33,728 nt of DNA from an uncultured Flavonifractor sp. (GCA_947346365.1 CANAAV010000027.1:1-33728), one strand, 5' to 3'; positions 8,326 through 16,536 are shown, numbered from the stretch's first letter. Notes: a model not told the origin generated them from the sequence alone. Numbers and translations: made by a program.

Positions 8326-9231
8326 TCAGCAGTATTTTGCAACCGCCGCCTGAATCTGCTCCGCACAGGCGTCTACAACCGCCCTATCGCTCTCGGCCAA
8401 ACCGGGCAGCGGCTTGCGCACGCCGCCGGCCTCCACCCCCCACTTCTTCAAAATAGCCTTCATCACGGCGTACAGATTGCCGTGAGCGGCGCACATGGCA
8501 TAGATGATGCGGCAGATTTCGTTTTGAATCTGCCGGGCCTCCTCCACACGCCCGGCGCACAGGTGCTCCCGCGCCTTCAGGAAGAGCTTGGGCATCACGG
8601 CATAGGTGCCGCCAATGCCGCCGCAGGCCCCCATCACCAGCCCGGAAATAAATTGCTCGTCGGGTCCATTAAAGACAATCAGCCCCTCGTCCCGCCACAT
8701 CTGGATATCCTGAGCGGGCATGGAGGAGTTCTTCACGCCAATGACCCGCGGGTTCTTTTTCATCTCCCGCAGCAGAGAGGGCGTCAACGCCACACCCGCC
8801 AGCTGGGGGATGTTATAGATGATAAAATCCGTACTCGGCGCGGCGGCGGAGATATCGTTCCAATACTGGGCAATGCCGTGCTCCGGCAGGTGGAAGTAGA
8901 TCGGCGGGATGGACGCGATCGCGTCTACTCCCAGGCTTTCCGCGTGGGCGGCCAGAGCCTGGCTGTCTGCGGTATTGTTGCAGGCCACATGGGCGATAAT
9001 CACCGCCTGCCCTTTCACCTGCGCCATGACATTCTCTAAAATCAGCTTGCGCTCCTCCACGCTTTGATAGATGCACTCGCCGGAAGAGCCCCCCACATAC
9101 AGCCCCTGCACTCCCTGGTCCACCAGATACTGGGCCAGAGCGCGGGTCCGCTGGGGGGAAATTTCCCCGTTGTCATCATAACAGGCATAAAACGCAGGAA
9201 TAACGCCGCAATATTTGCTCAGATCACTCAT
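8326..9231 (-). CDS. nanA: N-acetylneuraminate lyase-type aldolase (DHDPS/NAL superfamily)
   Basis: About 301 residues from ATG 9231. It is a class I aldolase barrel. Visible features: the carboxylate-binding loop GGSSGECIY, catalytic Tyr in IIYNIPQLAG and the Schiff-base Lys in VIGVKNSS. The NSS after the Lys fits sialic acid lyases better than dihydrodipicolinate synthase. It would split N-acetylneuraminate to ManNAc and pyruvate. ATG 9231 is preferred to 9249 because AAGGAAG lies between them at the right distance. The nagB/nagA context supports amino-sugar catabolism. NanK and NanE are absent from the window, so ManNAc processing is encoded elsewhere. A related keto-acid aldolase activity is not excluded. 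Confidence 0.82.
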   Translation of the reverse strand: MSDLSKYCGVIPAFYACYDDNGEISPQRTRALAQYLVDQGVQGLYVGGSSGECIYQSVEERKLILENVMAQVKGQAVIIAHVACNNTADSQALAAHAESLGVDAIASIPPIYFHLPEHGIAQYWNDISAAAPSTDFIIYNIPQLAGVALTPSLLREMKKNPRVIGVKNSSMPAQDIQMWRDEGLIVFNGPDEQFISGLVMGACGGIGGTYAVMPKLFLKAREHLCAGRVEEARQIQNEICRIIYAMCAAHGNLYAVMKAILKKWGVEAGGVRKPLPGLAESDRAVVDACAEQIQAAVAKYC

Positions 9232-9269
9232 AATCATTTCTTCCTTCATTATATAGGATACCTGGGCCT

Positions 9270-9298
9270 ATTTTACTCCATGCCCAGCTATTATGCAA
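9270..9298 (-). promoter_or_regulatory. Internal promoter for nanA-nagB-nagA-msmK
   Basis: On the minus strand TTGCAT (9293-9298) and TAAAAT (9270-9275) are separated by exactly 17 bp. They sit about 40-65 bases before the nanA start. The catabolic genes can therefore be transcribed apart from the permeases. Confidence 0.6.
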
Positions 9299-9321
9299 TA
9301 GGTTCGCTGTGTATTTTTTCC

Positions 9322-9352
9322 ACGCCCCCAGGCGTTCTCACACCTGGGGGCA
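9322..9352 (-). promoter_or_regulatory. Intercistronic stem-loop between permease and nanA
   Basis: CGCCCCCAGG and CCTGGGGGC form a 9-bp GC stem with a 10-base loop directly after the permease stop. On the minus strand it is followed by an A-rich, not U-rich, stretch. It is more likely an mRNA-stabilising or processing stem than a classic terminator. Confidence 0.45.
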
Positions 9353-9360
9353 CAACTTGA

Positions 9361-10245
9361 TCAACCCTTTACCGCGCCCATGGTGATACCCTGGGTAAAG
9401 TATTTCTGGAAGATCAGGAACACAATGATAATCGGCAGCGCCGCCAGTGCCGCGCCGGCCATCAGCATTCCCATATCAATCGAGGTCTCCGCCTGCATGG
9501 TGGCGATACCGAGAGAGATGGTGAAATTGCTGCCGCTCGCCAGCATAATCAGCTGCATGAAGTAGTCGTTCCAAGAATTAATAAAGGTGAAGATCGCCAG
9601 TGCGCCGATGCCCGGCTTGACCATGGGCACCACAATAGTGGTGAAGGTCTTGGCCTCGCTGGCGCCGTCAATCCGGGCAGCCTCCAAAATTTCATCCGGA
9701 ATACCCTCGGAGAACTGCTTCATCAGGAATACGCCGAAGGGCCAGCCCACCGTGGGGAAGATAACCGCCCAGATATTGTCGTACAGGCCCAGGAAATCCA
9801 TCTCCTTGAGCAAAGGAATCAAAATCACCTGCTTGGGCAGGGCCATCGCGCACACGATCAGCGAGAAGAGAATCGCCCGCCCATGAAAACGCTTTTTTGC
9901 TAGGGCATAGCCCGCCATAGCGGCGGTGATGCAGGTGAGCACCATCGCCATAACCGCCATGAACACGGTGTTCAGCAGCCAGCGGATAGCGGCGGGAACC
10001 GTGGGCCCCTCTATCCCAAACAAGCTGAACAAAGGCGCGGTTCGGCGGGAGAAGAGCCGGGAGAAGTTATCCAGCACCCACTCCGAGGGGAACCACACCG
10101 GCGTGGTGGCGTTGATCTCCTTACCGGTCTTAAACGCGCCGATCACAATCCAGTACAGCGGGAACAGGAACAGGAACGCCAGGACAACCAAAATTACTAC
10201 AGAGACGATTTTATACGCACGCTTACGCGCCATATCTGATTTCAT
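9361..10245 (-). CDS. Carbohydrate ABC transporter permease (MalG/UgpE type)
   Basis: The protein has 294 residues and six predicted membrane segments, the first at about 12-32 (YKIVSVVILVVLAFLFLFPL). The cytoplasmic EAA loop that docks to the ATPase is clear: EAARIDGASEAKTFTTIVVP. It is one half of the CUT1 importer pore. It starts 12 bases after the other permease gene, so the two are translated from one mRNA. The substrate cannot be read from the permease; the nan/nag neighbours suggest sialic acid or an N-acetylated amino sugar. Confidence 0.93.
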   Translation of the reverse strand: MKSDMARKRAYKIVSVVILVVLAFLFLFPLYWIVIGAFKTGKEINATTPVWFPSEWVLDNFSRLFSRRTAPLFSLFGIEGPTVPAAIRWLLNTVFMAVMAMVLTCITAAMAGYALAKKRFHGRAILFSLIVCAMALPKQVILIPLLKEMDFLGLYDNIWAVIFPTVGWPFGVFLMKQFSEGIPDEILEAARIDGASEAKTFTTIVVPMVKPGIGALAIFTFINSWNDYFMQLIMLASGSNFTISLGIATMQAETSIDMGMLMAGAALAALPIIIVFLIFQKYFTQGITMGAVKG

Positions 10246-10257
10246 ATTCCCACCCCC

Positions 10258-11175
10258 TTACTTTTCTTTGGCCAGCTTGAACTGGACCGCGGAGAGGATT
10301 GCGATAAAGATGGCCAGCACCACGCCCATGGCGTTGGCATAGCCGAAATGTCCGGCCTGCTCGGTGAGCTTGAACGCGGTATAGTAAATATAGTACATAA
10401 CCGTGTTGGTACCCGAGCCTCCGGAGGTCAGCAGCTGAATCAGCGCGAAACACTGGAAGGAGTTGATGGTGGTAATGACCAGAATATACAGGGTGGTGGG
10501 CATCATCTGGGGCCACTTGATTTTCCAGAACACCTGGAAATCCGTGGCGCCGTCTACCTGGGCGGCCTCCACCAGGGAGTGGTCTACATTACCCAGTGCG
10601 GAGACGTACAGAACGATGGGCTGGCCCACAGAGGTGGTGAACAGAATCAGAATAATGCACCACAGGGCAAAGCGCTCGTCACCCAGCCAGTTAATATTTT
10701 TGTCGATGACGCCCAGCACATCCTTGAGCACATAGTTGAACACGCCGGTGTAGTTATTGTACATCCACTTCCACACCACGGTGACCGCCACGGAGCCGGT
10801 GACCACGGGCAGATAGAAGATACAGCGGAACGCGGAGAGCACCGGCCCCCGCAGCTTATAGATCGCGGAAGAGACCCACAGGGAGAAGGCGCACACCGTT
10901 GGTACGCTGACCAGTACGATCACAAAGGTGTTGCGCAGGGCCTGAAGAAAGGTCGCATCCCCCATGAGCTTTTGATAATTGGAAAAAGCCACAAAGCTGG
11001 TGGCGGTTTTCGCGTTCATTGTGGCGTCGGTAAAGCTGTTAAAAATACAGATCATCATGGGGATGATGACAAAGCCCACAAAAAACACCAGGCTGGGCAG
11101 CAGGAAGAGGTAGGCCGAGATGGTCTCCCGACGTACCAGCGCCCGGCTCATTGCCGATTGATTTTGTCTCGCCAA
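10258..11175 (-). CDS. Carbohydrate ABC transporter permease (MalF/UgpA type)
   Basis: About 305 residues. The first membrane helix is ISAYLFLLPSLVFFVGFVII. The EAA loop is VEAAQVDGATDFQVFWKIKW. It forms the pore with the MalG-type permease. TTG at 11175 is chosen because GAGGGG lies eight bases upstream; a more upstream TTG at 11193 and an internal ATG at 11151 have no ribosome site. Its likely partners are the binding protein upstream (11631-13073) and the MsmK-type ATPase downstream. A strong terminator and the repeat R2 separate it from the binding-protein gene. No clear promoter was found in 11194-11362. Confidence 0.92.
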   Translation of the reverse strand: MARQNQSAMSRALVRRETISAYLFLLPSLVFFVGFVIIPMMICIFNSFTDATMNAKTATSFVAFSNYQKLMGDATFLQALRNTFVIVLVSVPTVCAFSLWVSSAIYKLRGPVLSAFRCIFYLPVVTGSVAVTVVWKWMYNNYTGVFNYVLKDVLGVIDKNINWLGDERFALWCIILILFTTSVGQPIVLYVSALGNVDHSLVEAAQVDGATDFQVFWKIKWPQMMPTTLYILVITTINSFQCFALIQLLTSGGSGTNTVMYYIYYTAFKLTEQAGHFGYANAMGVVLAIFIAILSAVQFKLAKEK

Positions 11176-11363
11176 AGCGATCGCCCCTCTCAATCAAAAA
11201 ATATGGTTGGGGATACGCATCACAGGTCCAAACACTATCCGCGTCCGGGCGGGTCATGCATAACCCCATCGGAGCGCTCCCCCAGGACCGCTCCGCAGCT
11301 CTCTCCCCGCTGTGCCGTCCAAACACAGCCTTTTTCATCTGGCCGGTACACCTCAAGACGCTA

Positions 11364-11524
11364 GGCCTTGTTTGAAAAATGGGGATATACCCAAGGACGA
11401 GGGATTTTTTCAGCTGGCAAGGGGTTTTGACGCGGGAATCCTGACGGATTTCAAGGAGAAACCCCGCTGTCCAGACGGAAAAAGACCCGCCATTTGGACG
11501 TGTTAACAGTTTTCAAACAAGACC
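11364..11524. repeat. 161-bp MITE-like element R2 with 15-bp inverted ends and TA flanks
   Basis: The left end GGCCTTGTTTGAAAA (11364-11378) and right end TTTTCAAACAAGACC (11510-11524) are inverted repeats with one mismatch in 15. TA dinucleotides flank both sides (11362-11363 and 11525-11526), as expected from a TA target duplication. The inside is about 92 per cent identical to bases 1-122. No transposase is present, so this would be a non-autonomous element moved in trans. TA target use suggests an IS630/Tc-mariner-like helper, an inference only. It lies between the binding-protein terminator and the permease genes. Confidence 0.75.
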
Positions 11525-11539
11525 TAAACCGGGCCCTGA

Positions 11540-11585
11540 AAAAAGGGAAAGCACCCTTTCCCCGCGCAATGCAGGGAAAGGGTGC
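11540..11585 (-). terminator. Intrinsic terminator of the solute-binding protein gene
   Basis: On the minus strand GCACCCTTTCCC pairs perfectly over 12 bp with GGGAAAGGGTGC (11574-11585 with 11551-11562, 11-base loop). TTTCCCTTTTTT follows. It starts 45 bases after the stop codon. Most binding-protein mRNA should end here, keeping its level independent of the permeases. Confidence 0.85.
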
Positions 11586-11630
11586 GCGAACCCGTGCTTA
11601 AAACGTTACGGTTTCAGCTTGGTTTGCTTA

Positions 11631-13073
11631 TCAGCCCGCCGCAGCGGCATTGGCCTCGGCCGCAAAGGTCGCCACAGAATCGGTGATGCTGTCTCCAGCG
11701 CCTACCCGCTGGAGCATGTTCCACCAGGAAGTGCGGGCCTGGGCCCAGCCGGAGGTAACCTGATAGTAGTCGCCCAGGTAGGGCATCAGCTTGGTATACT
11801 CGTCCATGATCTGGCACTTCTCCTGCTCGGCCAGACGCTCCTCGTCGCTCATGCCTGCCAGCGCGGGATCGTTCTCATCGTAAACCCAGATGCTGGACAG
11901 ATCGGTGCCCTCGGCAGCGGAACGGACAGAGAAGTAGTTGGCGGTCTTCACAGCCTCGACGGTGTGCTCGGAGTCAGCCATATACTTGATGAACTCCTTG
12001 GCGGCCGCAATGCGGCCGGCGTCGCCGTTGTCAAAGATGCCAAAGCCCCAAATGCCGCCCTGCAGCTGAGGCTCGCCGCTCTCAGAGGGGAAGCCCATAA
12101 ATACGATCTCGTCGCCGGTGACAGTCTTGCCAGCGCCGGTGTTGCCGCTGTTAGGATTCAGCTGCTGGGCAATGTTCCAGCAGAAGGCCATCTTCAGCAC
12201 GCCCTGATAGAACAGCGCGATCTCGTCGCCGCCGGCAATGGAGGCGTCAAACGTAATGCCCTCGATCTCATACAGCTTTTCCAGGGCCTGGATGTTCTTG
12301 GGGTCGTCCCAGGTGTACTCGGTATGCTCTGCGTTGGTAAAGGTGCCGCCGTAGAGGTTATTGACCAGGGCGCGGGTGCCCTGGTCACCGCCCTGCCCGA
12401 CGCAGTACACTGCGCCGACGGTCTCCCCGTAATGGTTATACAGAGCCTCAACGGCGCTCAGGAAGTCTTCGGTAGTCCAGGTGTGGTTCTCCAGATCCAG
12501 GAACTTGCTGGCTCCGGCCTCCTTAAAGGCCTCCAGGTTGACGGCCATGCAGTGGGCGGTCATAACCAGGGGATACTCATACACGGAACCGTCGGGAGCG
12601 GTACAGGCGCTCATAACAGCGCTGTTAATCTCGCTGCGGTCGGTGTCGTCCAGCATGTCGGACAGGTCCACCATGTGGCCGCCCACGCCCCAGTTGGCAA
12701 CCAGACGCTCGGGCCCTTCCATAATCAGGTCGGGGGCGCTGTTTGCGGTAAGAGCGGAGTTGACCTTATCGTCGCCGTCGGCGTAAGCCAGGTATTCCAC
12801 CGTCACGGAGATGCCGGTCTCAGCGGTGAAGGCGTCGGTCAGGGTCTTAACAGCGGCCTCATTGCCCCAGTTGCCGATGGGGTAGGTCCACAAAGTGATC
12901 TCGTCGGCCTTGTCGTTGGAAGGAGCCGGAGTCGCTTCTCCGCCGCCCTGGGGGGCCTGGGTCTGAGGCGCGGGAGTGGGGGTGGCGGAGCCCTGTCCGC
13001 CGCCGCCGCAGGCGGCCAGAGAGAACGCCATAGCAAGGGTCAGCAAGAGCGCAAGCAGTCTTTTCTTGTTCAA
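11631..13073 (-). CDS. Sugar ABC transporter substrate-binding lipoprotein (family 1)
   Basis: About 480 residues. It captures the sugar outside the membrane and delivers it to the permeases. The signal peptide begins NKKRLLALLLTLAMAFSLAAC; the lipobox LAAC puts the lipidated Cys at position 22. A Gly/Ser/Thr/Pro-rich linker follows (GGGGQGSATPTPAP), then a family 1 binding-protein fold (EITLWTYPIGNWGNEAAV, GISVTVEYL). TTG at 13073 is chosen because AAGGAGG lies upstream and the signal peptide begins there. It has its own promoter and terminator. The ligand is not readable from sequence; the nan/nag genes suggest sialic acid or amino sugar. Confidence 0.92.
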   Translation of the reverse strand: MNKKRLLALLLTLAMAFSLAACGGGGQGSATPTPAPQTQAPQGGGEATPAPSNDKADEITLWTYPIGNWGNEAAVKTLTDAFTAETGISVTVEYLAYADGDDKVNSALTANSAPDLIMEGPERLVANWGVGGHMVDLSDMLDDTDRSEINSAVMSACTAPDGSVYEYPLVMTAHCMAVNLEAFKEAGASKFLDLENHTWTTEDFLSAVEALYNHYGETVGAVYCVGQGGDQGTRALVNNLYGGTFTNAEHTEYTWDDPKNIQALEKLYEIEGITFDASIAGGDEIALFYQGVLKMAFCWNIAQQLNPNSGNTGAGKTVTGDEIVFMGFPSESGEPQLQGGIWGFGIFDNGDAGRIAAAKEFIKYMADSEHTVEAVKTANYFSVRSAAEGTDLSSIWVYDENDPALAGMSDEERLAEQEKCQIMDEYTKLMPYLGDYYQVTSGWAQARTSWWNMLQRVGAGDSITDSVATFAAEANAAAAG

Positions 13074-13134
13074 TGGTATCTCCTCCTTAATTCTGTTCAA
13101 TTTCGCGCCGCCCCTGCGGCGGCCCGTTGTATAG

Positions 13135-13163
13135 ATTGTACAGTTTTCTCCTGCATTTGTCAA
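13135..13163 (-). promoter_or_regulatory. Promoter of the binding-protein gene
   Basis: On the minus strand TTGACA (13158-13163), a 17-bp spacer and TACAAT (13135-13140) form a near-consensus sigma-A promoter. The leader is about 55 bases and contains a GC-rich inverted repeat (GGGCCGCCGC/GGGGCGGCGC). Confidence 0.8.
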
Positions 13164-13201
13164 TATGCTTTGCAAAATATTTTTTTAAGCATTCTTGGTT
13201 T

Positions 13202-13216
13202 TGAAAATAATTTTCA
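13202..13216. promoter_or_regulatory. 15-bp palindrome upstream of the sugar promoter
   Basis: TGAAAAT-A-ATTTTCA is a perfect palindrome 39 bp upstream of the -35. A related half-match TGAAAAATCTTCA follows at 13222-13234. The position fits an activator or catabolite-control site; it resembles but is one base longer than a cre box and lacks its central CG. Confidence 0.4.
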
Positions 13217-13272
13217 CTCTTATGAAAAATCTTCAAACTTTTACAAAAAAGATACGTTTCCTTCCTTCCCAG

Positions 13273-13318
13273 CCGGCAAAGACGCCCCGGGACAGCGGCC
13301 CCGGGGCGTCTTTGCCGG
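13273..13318 (-). terminator. Terminator hairpin of the pur operon
   Basis: A perfect 19-bp GC-rich stem (13273-13291 with 13300-13318, 8-base loop) lies 14 bases after the purD stop. No U-run follows on the minus strand, so it may act as a strong pause/3' end stabiliser rather than a textbook intrinsic terminator. Confidence 0.6.
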
Positions 13319-13331
13319 TGTTTGCGCCTTT

Positions 13332-14588
13332 TTATATCCGGCCGATATCCCGCCGGAAGTGCATATCCTGAAAAGAGATGTGCGCCGCGGCGGCATACGC
13401 GCCGTCAATGGCCCGCTCCAAATTTTCTCCCAGGGCGGTGACGCCCAGCACCCGTCCGCCGTTGGTGCGCACGCCGCCATCTTCCCCTCGCTTGGTGCCC
13501 GCGTGGAACACCACCGCAGTCTCCTCCGCCTGCTTCAGTCCCGTAATAGGCAGTCCCTTGACATAGGGGCCGGGATACCCGCCGGAGGCCAGCACCAGAC
13601 AGCAGGCCGCGCCGCCCTTCCACCTGATGTCCAGCGTATCCAGGCGTCCCTCCCGGCAGGCCAGGAAAATTTCCATCAGGTCGCTGTCCAGCAGGGAAAG
13701 CACCGCCTGACATTCCGGGTCCCCAAAGCGGGCGTTATACTCCACCACTCTGGGCCCCCCGGGGGTAAGCATCAGTCCAAAGTAAATGACCCCCTGGAAG
13801 GGCCGCCCCTCACTCCGTAAGGCCGCCACCGTGGGCTGGAAGATCTCCTCCATGCACCGCCGGGCAATCTCCGGCGTGTAGTACGGCGAGGGGGAAATGG
13901 CCCCCATCCCCCCGGTATTGGGGCCCCGGTTTCCGTCGAAAGCCCGCTTGTGGTCCTGGGAAGAGGGCATGCATACCAAATGCTCTCCGTCGCAGAAGGC
14001 CAGCACCGTCACTTCCGGCCCGGTCATGCACTCCTCGACGACCACCTTGGCCCCCGCCGCGCCGAAACGTCCGCCATCCATCATATCGCGCACCGTCTGC
14101 TGGGCCTCCTCCACCGACTGCGCCACTATCACCCCTTTGCCCAGGGCCAGGCCGTCGGCCTTCACCACAATCGGCGCGCCCTGCTCCGCCACATAGGCCA
14201 GGGCCTGCTCTCTATCGGTAAAGCTGCGGTAAGCGGCGGTGGGAATATGGTATTTTGCCATAAGATCTTTGGAAAAGATCTTGCTGGCCTCGATCATAGC
14301 GGCGTTCTGCCGGGGACCAAAGGCGGGAATGCCCGCGGCCTCCAGAGCGTCCACCATGCCCAGCGCCAGAGGATCGTCCGGGGCCACTACCACAAAGTCC
14401 ATCTTCTGTTCCCCGGCCCAGGCCGTCACGGCCTGCACATCGGTGGCGGCGATGGGCACGCACCGGGCCACTTCCGCAATTCCCCCGTTGCCGGGAGCAC
14501 AGTAGAGCTCCTCCACATGGGGAGACTGGGCCAGCTTCCAGCAGATGGCGTGCTCACGGCCTCCGCTGCCTACGACTAAAACCTTCAC
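13332..14588 (-). CDS. purD: Phosphoribosylamine-glycine ligase (GAR synthetase)
   Basis: The protein has 418 residues, normal length. It joins phosphoribosylamine and glycine using ATP, step 2 of purine synthesis. The N-terminus LVVGSGGREHAICWKL with APGNGGIA is diagnostic. The ATP-grasp part has VVKADGLALGKGVIVA, a later EFNARFGDPE-type segment (VVEYNARFGDPECQAV) and VYFG-like IYFGLMLT. GTG at 14588 follows GGGAGG at seven bases. It is the last gene of the operon; the substrate comes from PurF upstream. Confidence 0.97.
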   Translation of the reverse strand: MKVLVVGSGGREHAICWKLAQSPHVEELYCAPGNGGIAEVARCVPIAATDVQAVTAWAGEQKMDFVVVAPDDPLALGMVDALEAAGIPAFGPRQNAAMIEASKIFSKDLMAKYHIPTAAYRSFTDREQALAYVAEQGAPIVVKADGLALGKGVIVAQSVEEAQQTVRDMMDGGRFGAAGAKVVVEECMTGPEVTVLAFCDGEHLVCMPSSQDHKRAFDGNRGPNTGGMGAISPSPYYTPEIARRCMEEIFQPTVAALRSEGRPFQGVIYFGLMLTPGGPRVVEYNARFGDPECQAVLSLLDSDLMEIFLACREGRLDTLDIRWKGGAACCLVLASGGYPGPYVKGLPITGLKQAEETAVVFHAGTKRGEDGGVRTNGGRVLGVTALGENLERAIDGAYAAAAHISFQDMHFRRDIGRI

Positions 14589-14604
14589 CGCTGCGCCTCC
14601 CTTC

Positions 14605-15777
14605 TCAATGGTGGAACAGGCGCACGCCCGTAAAGGCCATCACAATGCCGTGCTTATCGCAGGTGGCAATCACATGGTCGTCCCGGATGCTGCCGCCCGG
14701 CTGGGCGATATAGGCCACCCCGGACTTATGGGCCCGCTCCACATTGTCTCCAAAGGGAAAGAACGCGTCAGAGCCCAGGGTAACCCCCGACAGCTGTCCG
14801 ATCCACTCCCGCTTCTGCTCTGTGCTCAGCCCCTCCGGGCACAAAAGGAAGGTCCCCTTCCAAGCGCCGTTATTCAGCAGGTCGCCGGCCTCCTCGGACA
14901 GGTATACGTCAATGGCGTTGTCCCGGTCGGGGCGGCGAATTCCCTCCACAAAGGGCAGGGAGAGGACCTTGGGATGCTGGCGCAGCCACCAGTTGTCCGC
15001 CTTTTGTCCCGCCAGGCGGGTACAGTGAATGCGGCTTTGCTGTCCGGCCCCCACGCCGATGGTCATGCCGTCTTTGACATAGCACACGGAGTTGGATTGG
15101 GTGTATTTTAACGTAATGAGGGCCAGCAGCATGTCCCGCTTGGCGTCCTCCGGCAGAGCGGTGTTGCGCGTCACGATATTTTCAAGCAGCTCCTCCCGGA
15201 TGGCGAGATGATTGCGTCCCTGCTCAAAGGTAATCCCAAATACATCTTTATGCTCGATGGGCTTGGGTACATAGCCCGGGTCCATCTCCACCACATTATA
15301 TCCGCCCTTGCGCTTGGTCTTGAGGATTTCCAGCGCCTTCGCCGTATAGCCGGGGGCAATCACGCCGTCAGAGACCTCCAGGGCCAGATAGCGGGCCGTG
15401 GCCTCGTCGCACACGTCGGACAAAGCCGCCCAGTCTCCGTAAGAGCACAGCCGGTCGGCCCCCCTAGCCCGGACATAGGCCGAGGCGATCGGGGACAGCT
15501 CCAGCTCCCCCACAAAGTACATCTGCCGCTCTGTATCGCTCAGGCTCTTCGCCACAGCGGCTCCGGCAGGCGAGACATGCTTGAAGGACGCCGCCGCAGG
15601 CAGCCCCGTAGCGGCCTTCAGCTCCCGCACCAGTTGCCAGGCGTTCAGGGCGTCCAAAAAATTGATGTAGCCCGGCCGGCCGTTGAGCACCTTCAAGGGG
15701 AGGGCGCCCCGGTCCATGAAAATGCGGGCGGGCTTCTGGTTGGGGTTGCAGCCATACTTTAATTCCAGCTCAGTCAC
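14605..15777 (-). CDS. purH: Stand-alone AICAR transformylase (PurH C-terminal domain only)
   Basis: The protein has 390 residues, against about 510-530 for bifunctional PurH. It formylates AICAR with 10-formyl-tetrahydrofolate to FAICAR. The start, LKYGCNPNQKPARIF, corresponds to the beginning of the transformylase half of PurH (usual motif RYGENPHQ). The catalytic Lys-His pair is in SFKHVSPAG (K66, H67). The N-terminal IMP cyclohydrolase domain is absent and its activity is supplied by the upstream PurO-type gene. GTG at 15777 follows AAGGAG at nine bases and lies three bases after the purO stop. It is intact, not a truncation. Confidence 0.93.
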   Translation of the reverse strand: MTELELKYGCNPNQKPARIFMDRGALPLKVLNGRPGYINFLDALNAWQLVRELKAATGLPAAASFKHVSPAGAAVAKSLSDTERQMYFVGELELSPIASAYVRARGADRLCSYGDWAALSDVCDEATARYLALEVSDGVIAPGYTAKALEILKTKRKGGYNVVEMDPGYVPKPIEHKDVFGITFEQGRNHLAIREELLENIVTRNTALPEDAKRDMLLALITLKYTQSNSVCYVKDGMTIGVGAGQQSRIHCTRLAGQKADNWWLRQHPKVLSLPFVEGIRRPDRDNAIDVYLSEEAGDLLNNGAWKGTFLLCPEGLSTEQKREWIGQLSGVTLGSDAFFPFGDNVERAHKSGVAYIAQPGGSIRDDHVIATCDKHGIVMAFTGVRLFHH

Positions 15778-15780
15778 GCT

Positions 15781-16500
15781 TCAGCACTCCTTTTCCTCAT
15801 GCTTGTTCAGCAGCACACTCTCCCAGCATCCATTTTTCAAGTCGATATACCGCACAAACAGAGAAACCTTATTCTCTTCGTTGAGGCCGTCCCAGATGGA
15901 CGCGGCCAGGGTTTTAGGGTCGTTGGCAGCAATCTCTATCTGCACCGGCTCCCCTTCAAAGGAGGGCAGAGGATTTCCGTCTCCCATATAGGTGTGGATA
16001 AAATGTCCCTGTCCCGCCTTGGGATCCGAATAGGAGAAGAAGTACCGGCGGCAGGAGGAGGGATCGCCTCCCGCGCTTTTCAGGATGGACAGGGCATAGT
16101 CCCCCTTCTTCTTCATCAGGCCGGAAATACGGGGGGTATAGTTGGGCTCGTCCGGCTCAAAGGTGCGGCTACGCAGGGACTGGGCAAAGGTCAGCCCCGC
16201 CGCCAGACCCTCCCGCACGGTGTCGGTCTGATCGCCGTTGGTAACGATGGTGGAGGTGCCGAACACCCGCACCGGAGCGTAAATAATGAGGGATGGGTCG
16301 GTCATCTTCGAGGGATCGTAAGCCTGGGTGCGGATGCCGTCCGGGGTCTCTACAAAGACCCGGTTGCGGGAATTCTCGCTGCGCCCCATGATAAAATAGG
16401 CAATCACCGCCTTCTTCCCGTTGGGGGAGCGGCCCAGCACGATACCCCGTCCGGGATAGGGATTTTCCCGCAGGAGGGTGGGCAGATCGTGGGTTTTCAT
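15781..16500 (-). CDS. purO: PurO-type IMP cyclohydrolase
   Basis: About 239 residues from ATG 16500. It closes the ring of FAICAR to give IMP, the last step of the pathway. The sequence (NPYPGRGIVLGRSPNGKKAV near the N-terminus, IMGRSENSRNR, VTNGDQTDTV, YTPRISG) fits the archaeal-type IMP cyclohydrolase family (PurO), not the PurH N-terminal domain. ATG 16500 is preferred to 16521 because AAGGAG lies between them. The adjacent transformylase-only PurH and the absence of a PurH cyclohydrolase domain support the role. Family assignment is from recalled motifs. Confidence 0.87.
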   Translation of the reverse strand: MKTHDLPTLLRENPYPGRGIVLGRSPNGKKAVIAYFIMGRSENSRNRVFVETPDGIRTQAYDPSKMTDPSLIIYAPVRVFGTSTIVTNGDQTDTVREGLAAGLTFAQSLRSRTFEPDEPNYTPRISGLMKKKGDYALSILKSAGGDPSSCRRYFFSYSDPKAGQGHFIHTYMGDGNPLPSFEGEPVQIEIAANDPKTLAASIWDGLNEENKVSLFVRYIDLKNGCWESVLLNKHEEKEC

Positions 16501-16536
16501 CGGATAAACAACTCCTTTCACATGGGCCGGGGCCCC

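Noticed and set aside
11380-11506. Small open frame inside element R2, shared with R1
   Set aside because: R1 and R2 differ mostly at amino-acid-changing positions in this frame (about six changed residues, two silent changes), and there is no ribosome site, so it is unlikely to be a selected protein.
11619-13820. 733-codon open frame on the + strand over the binding-protein and purD genes
   Set aside because: It runs antisense through a lipoprotein gene, a promoter and a terminator hairpin, without a start signal or domain.
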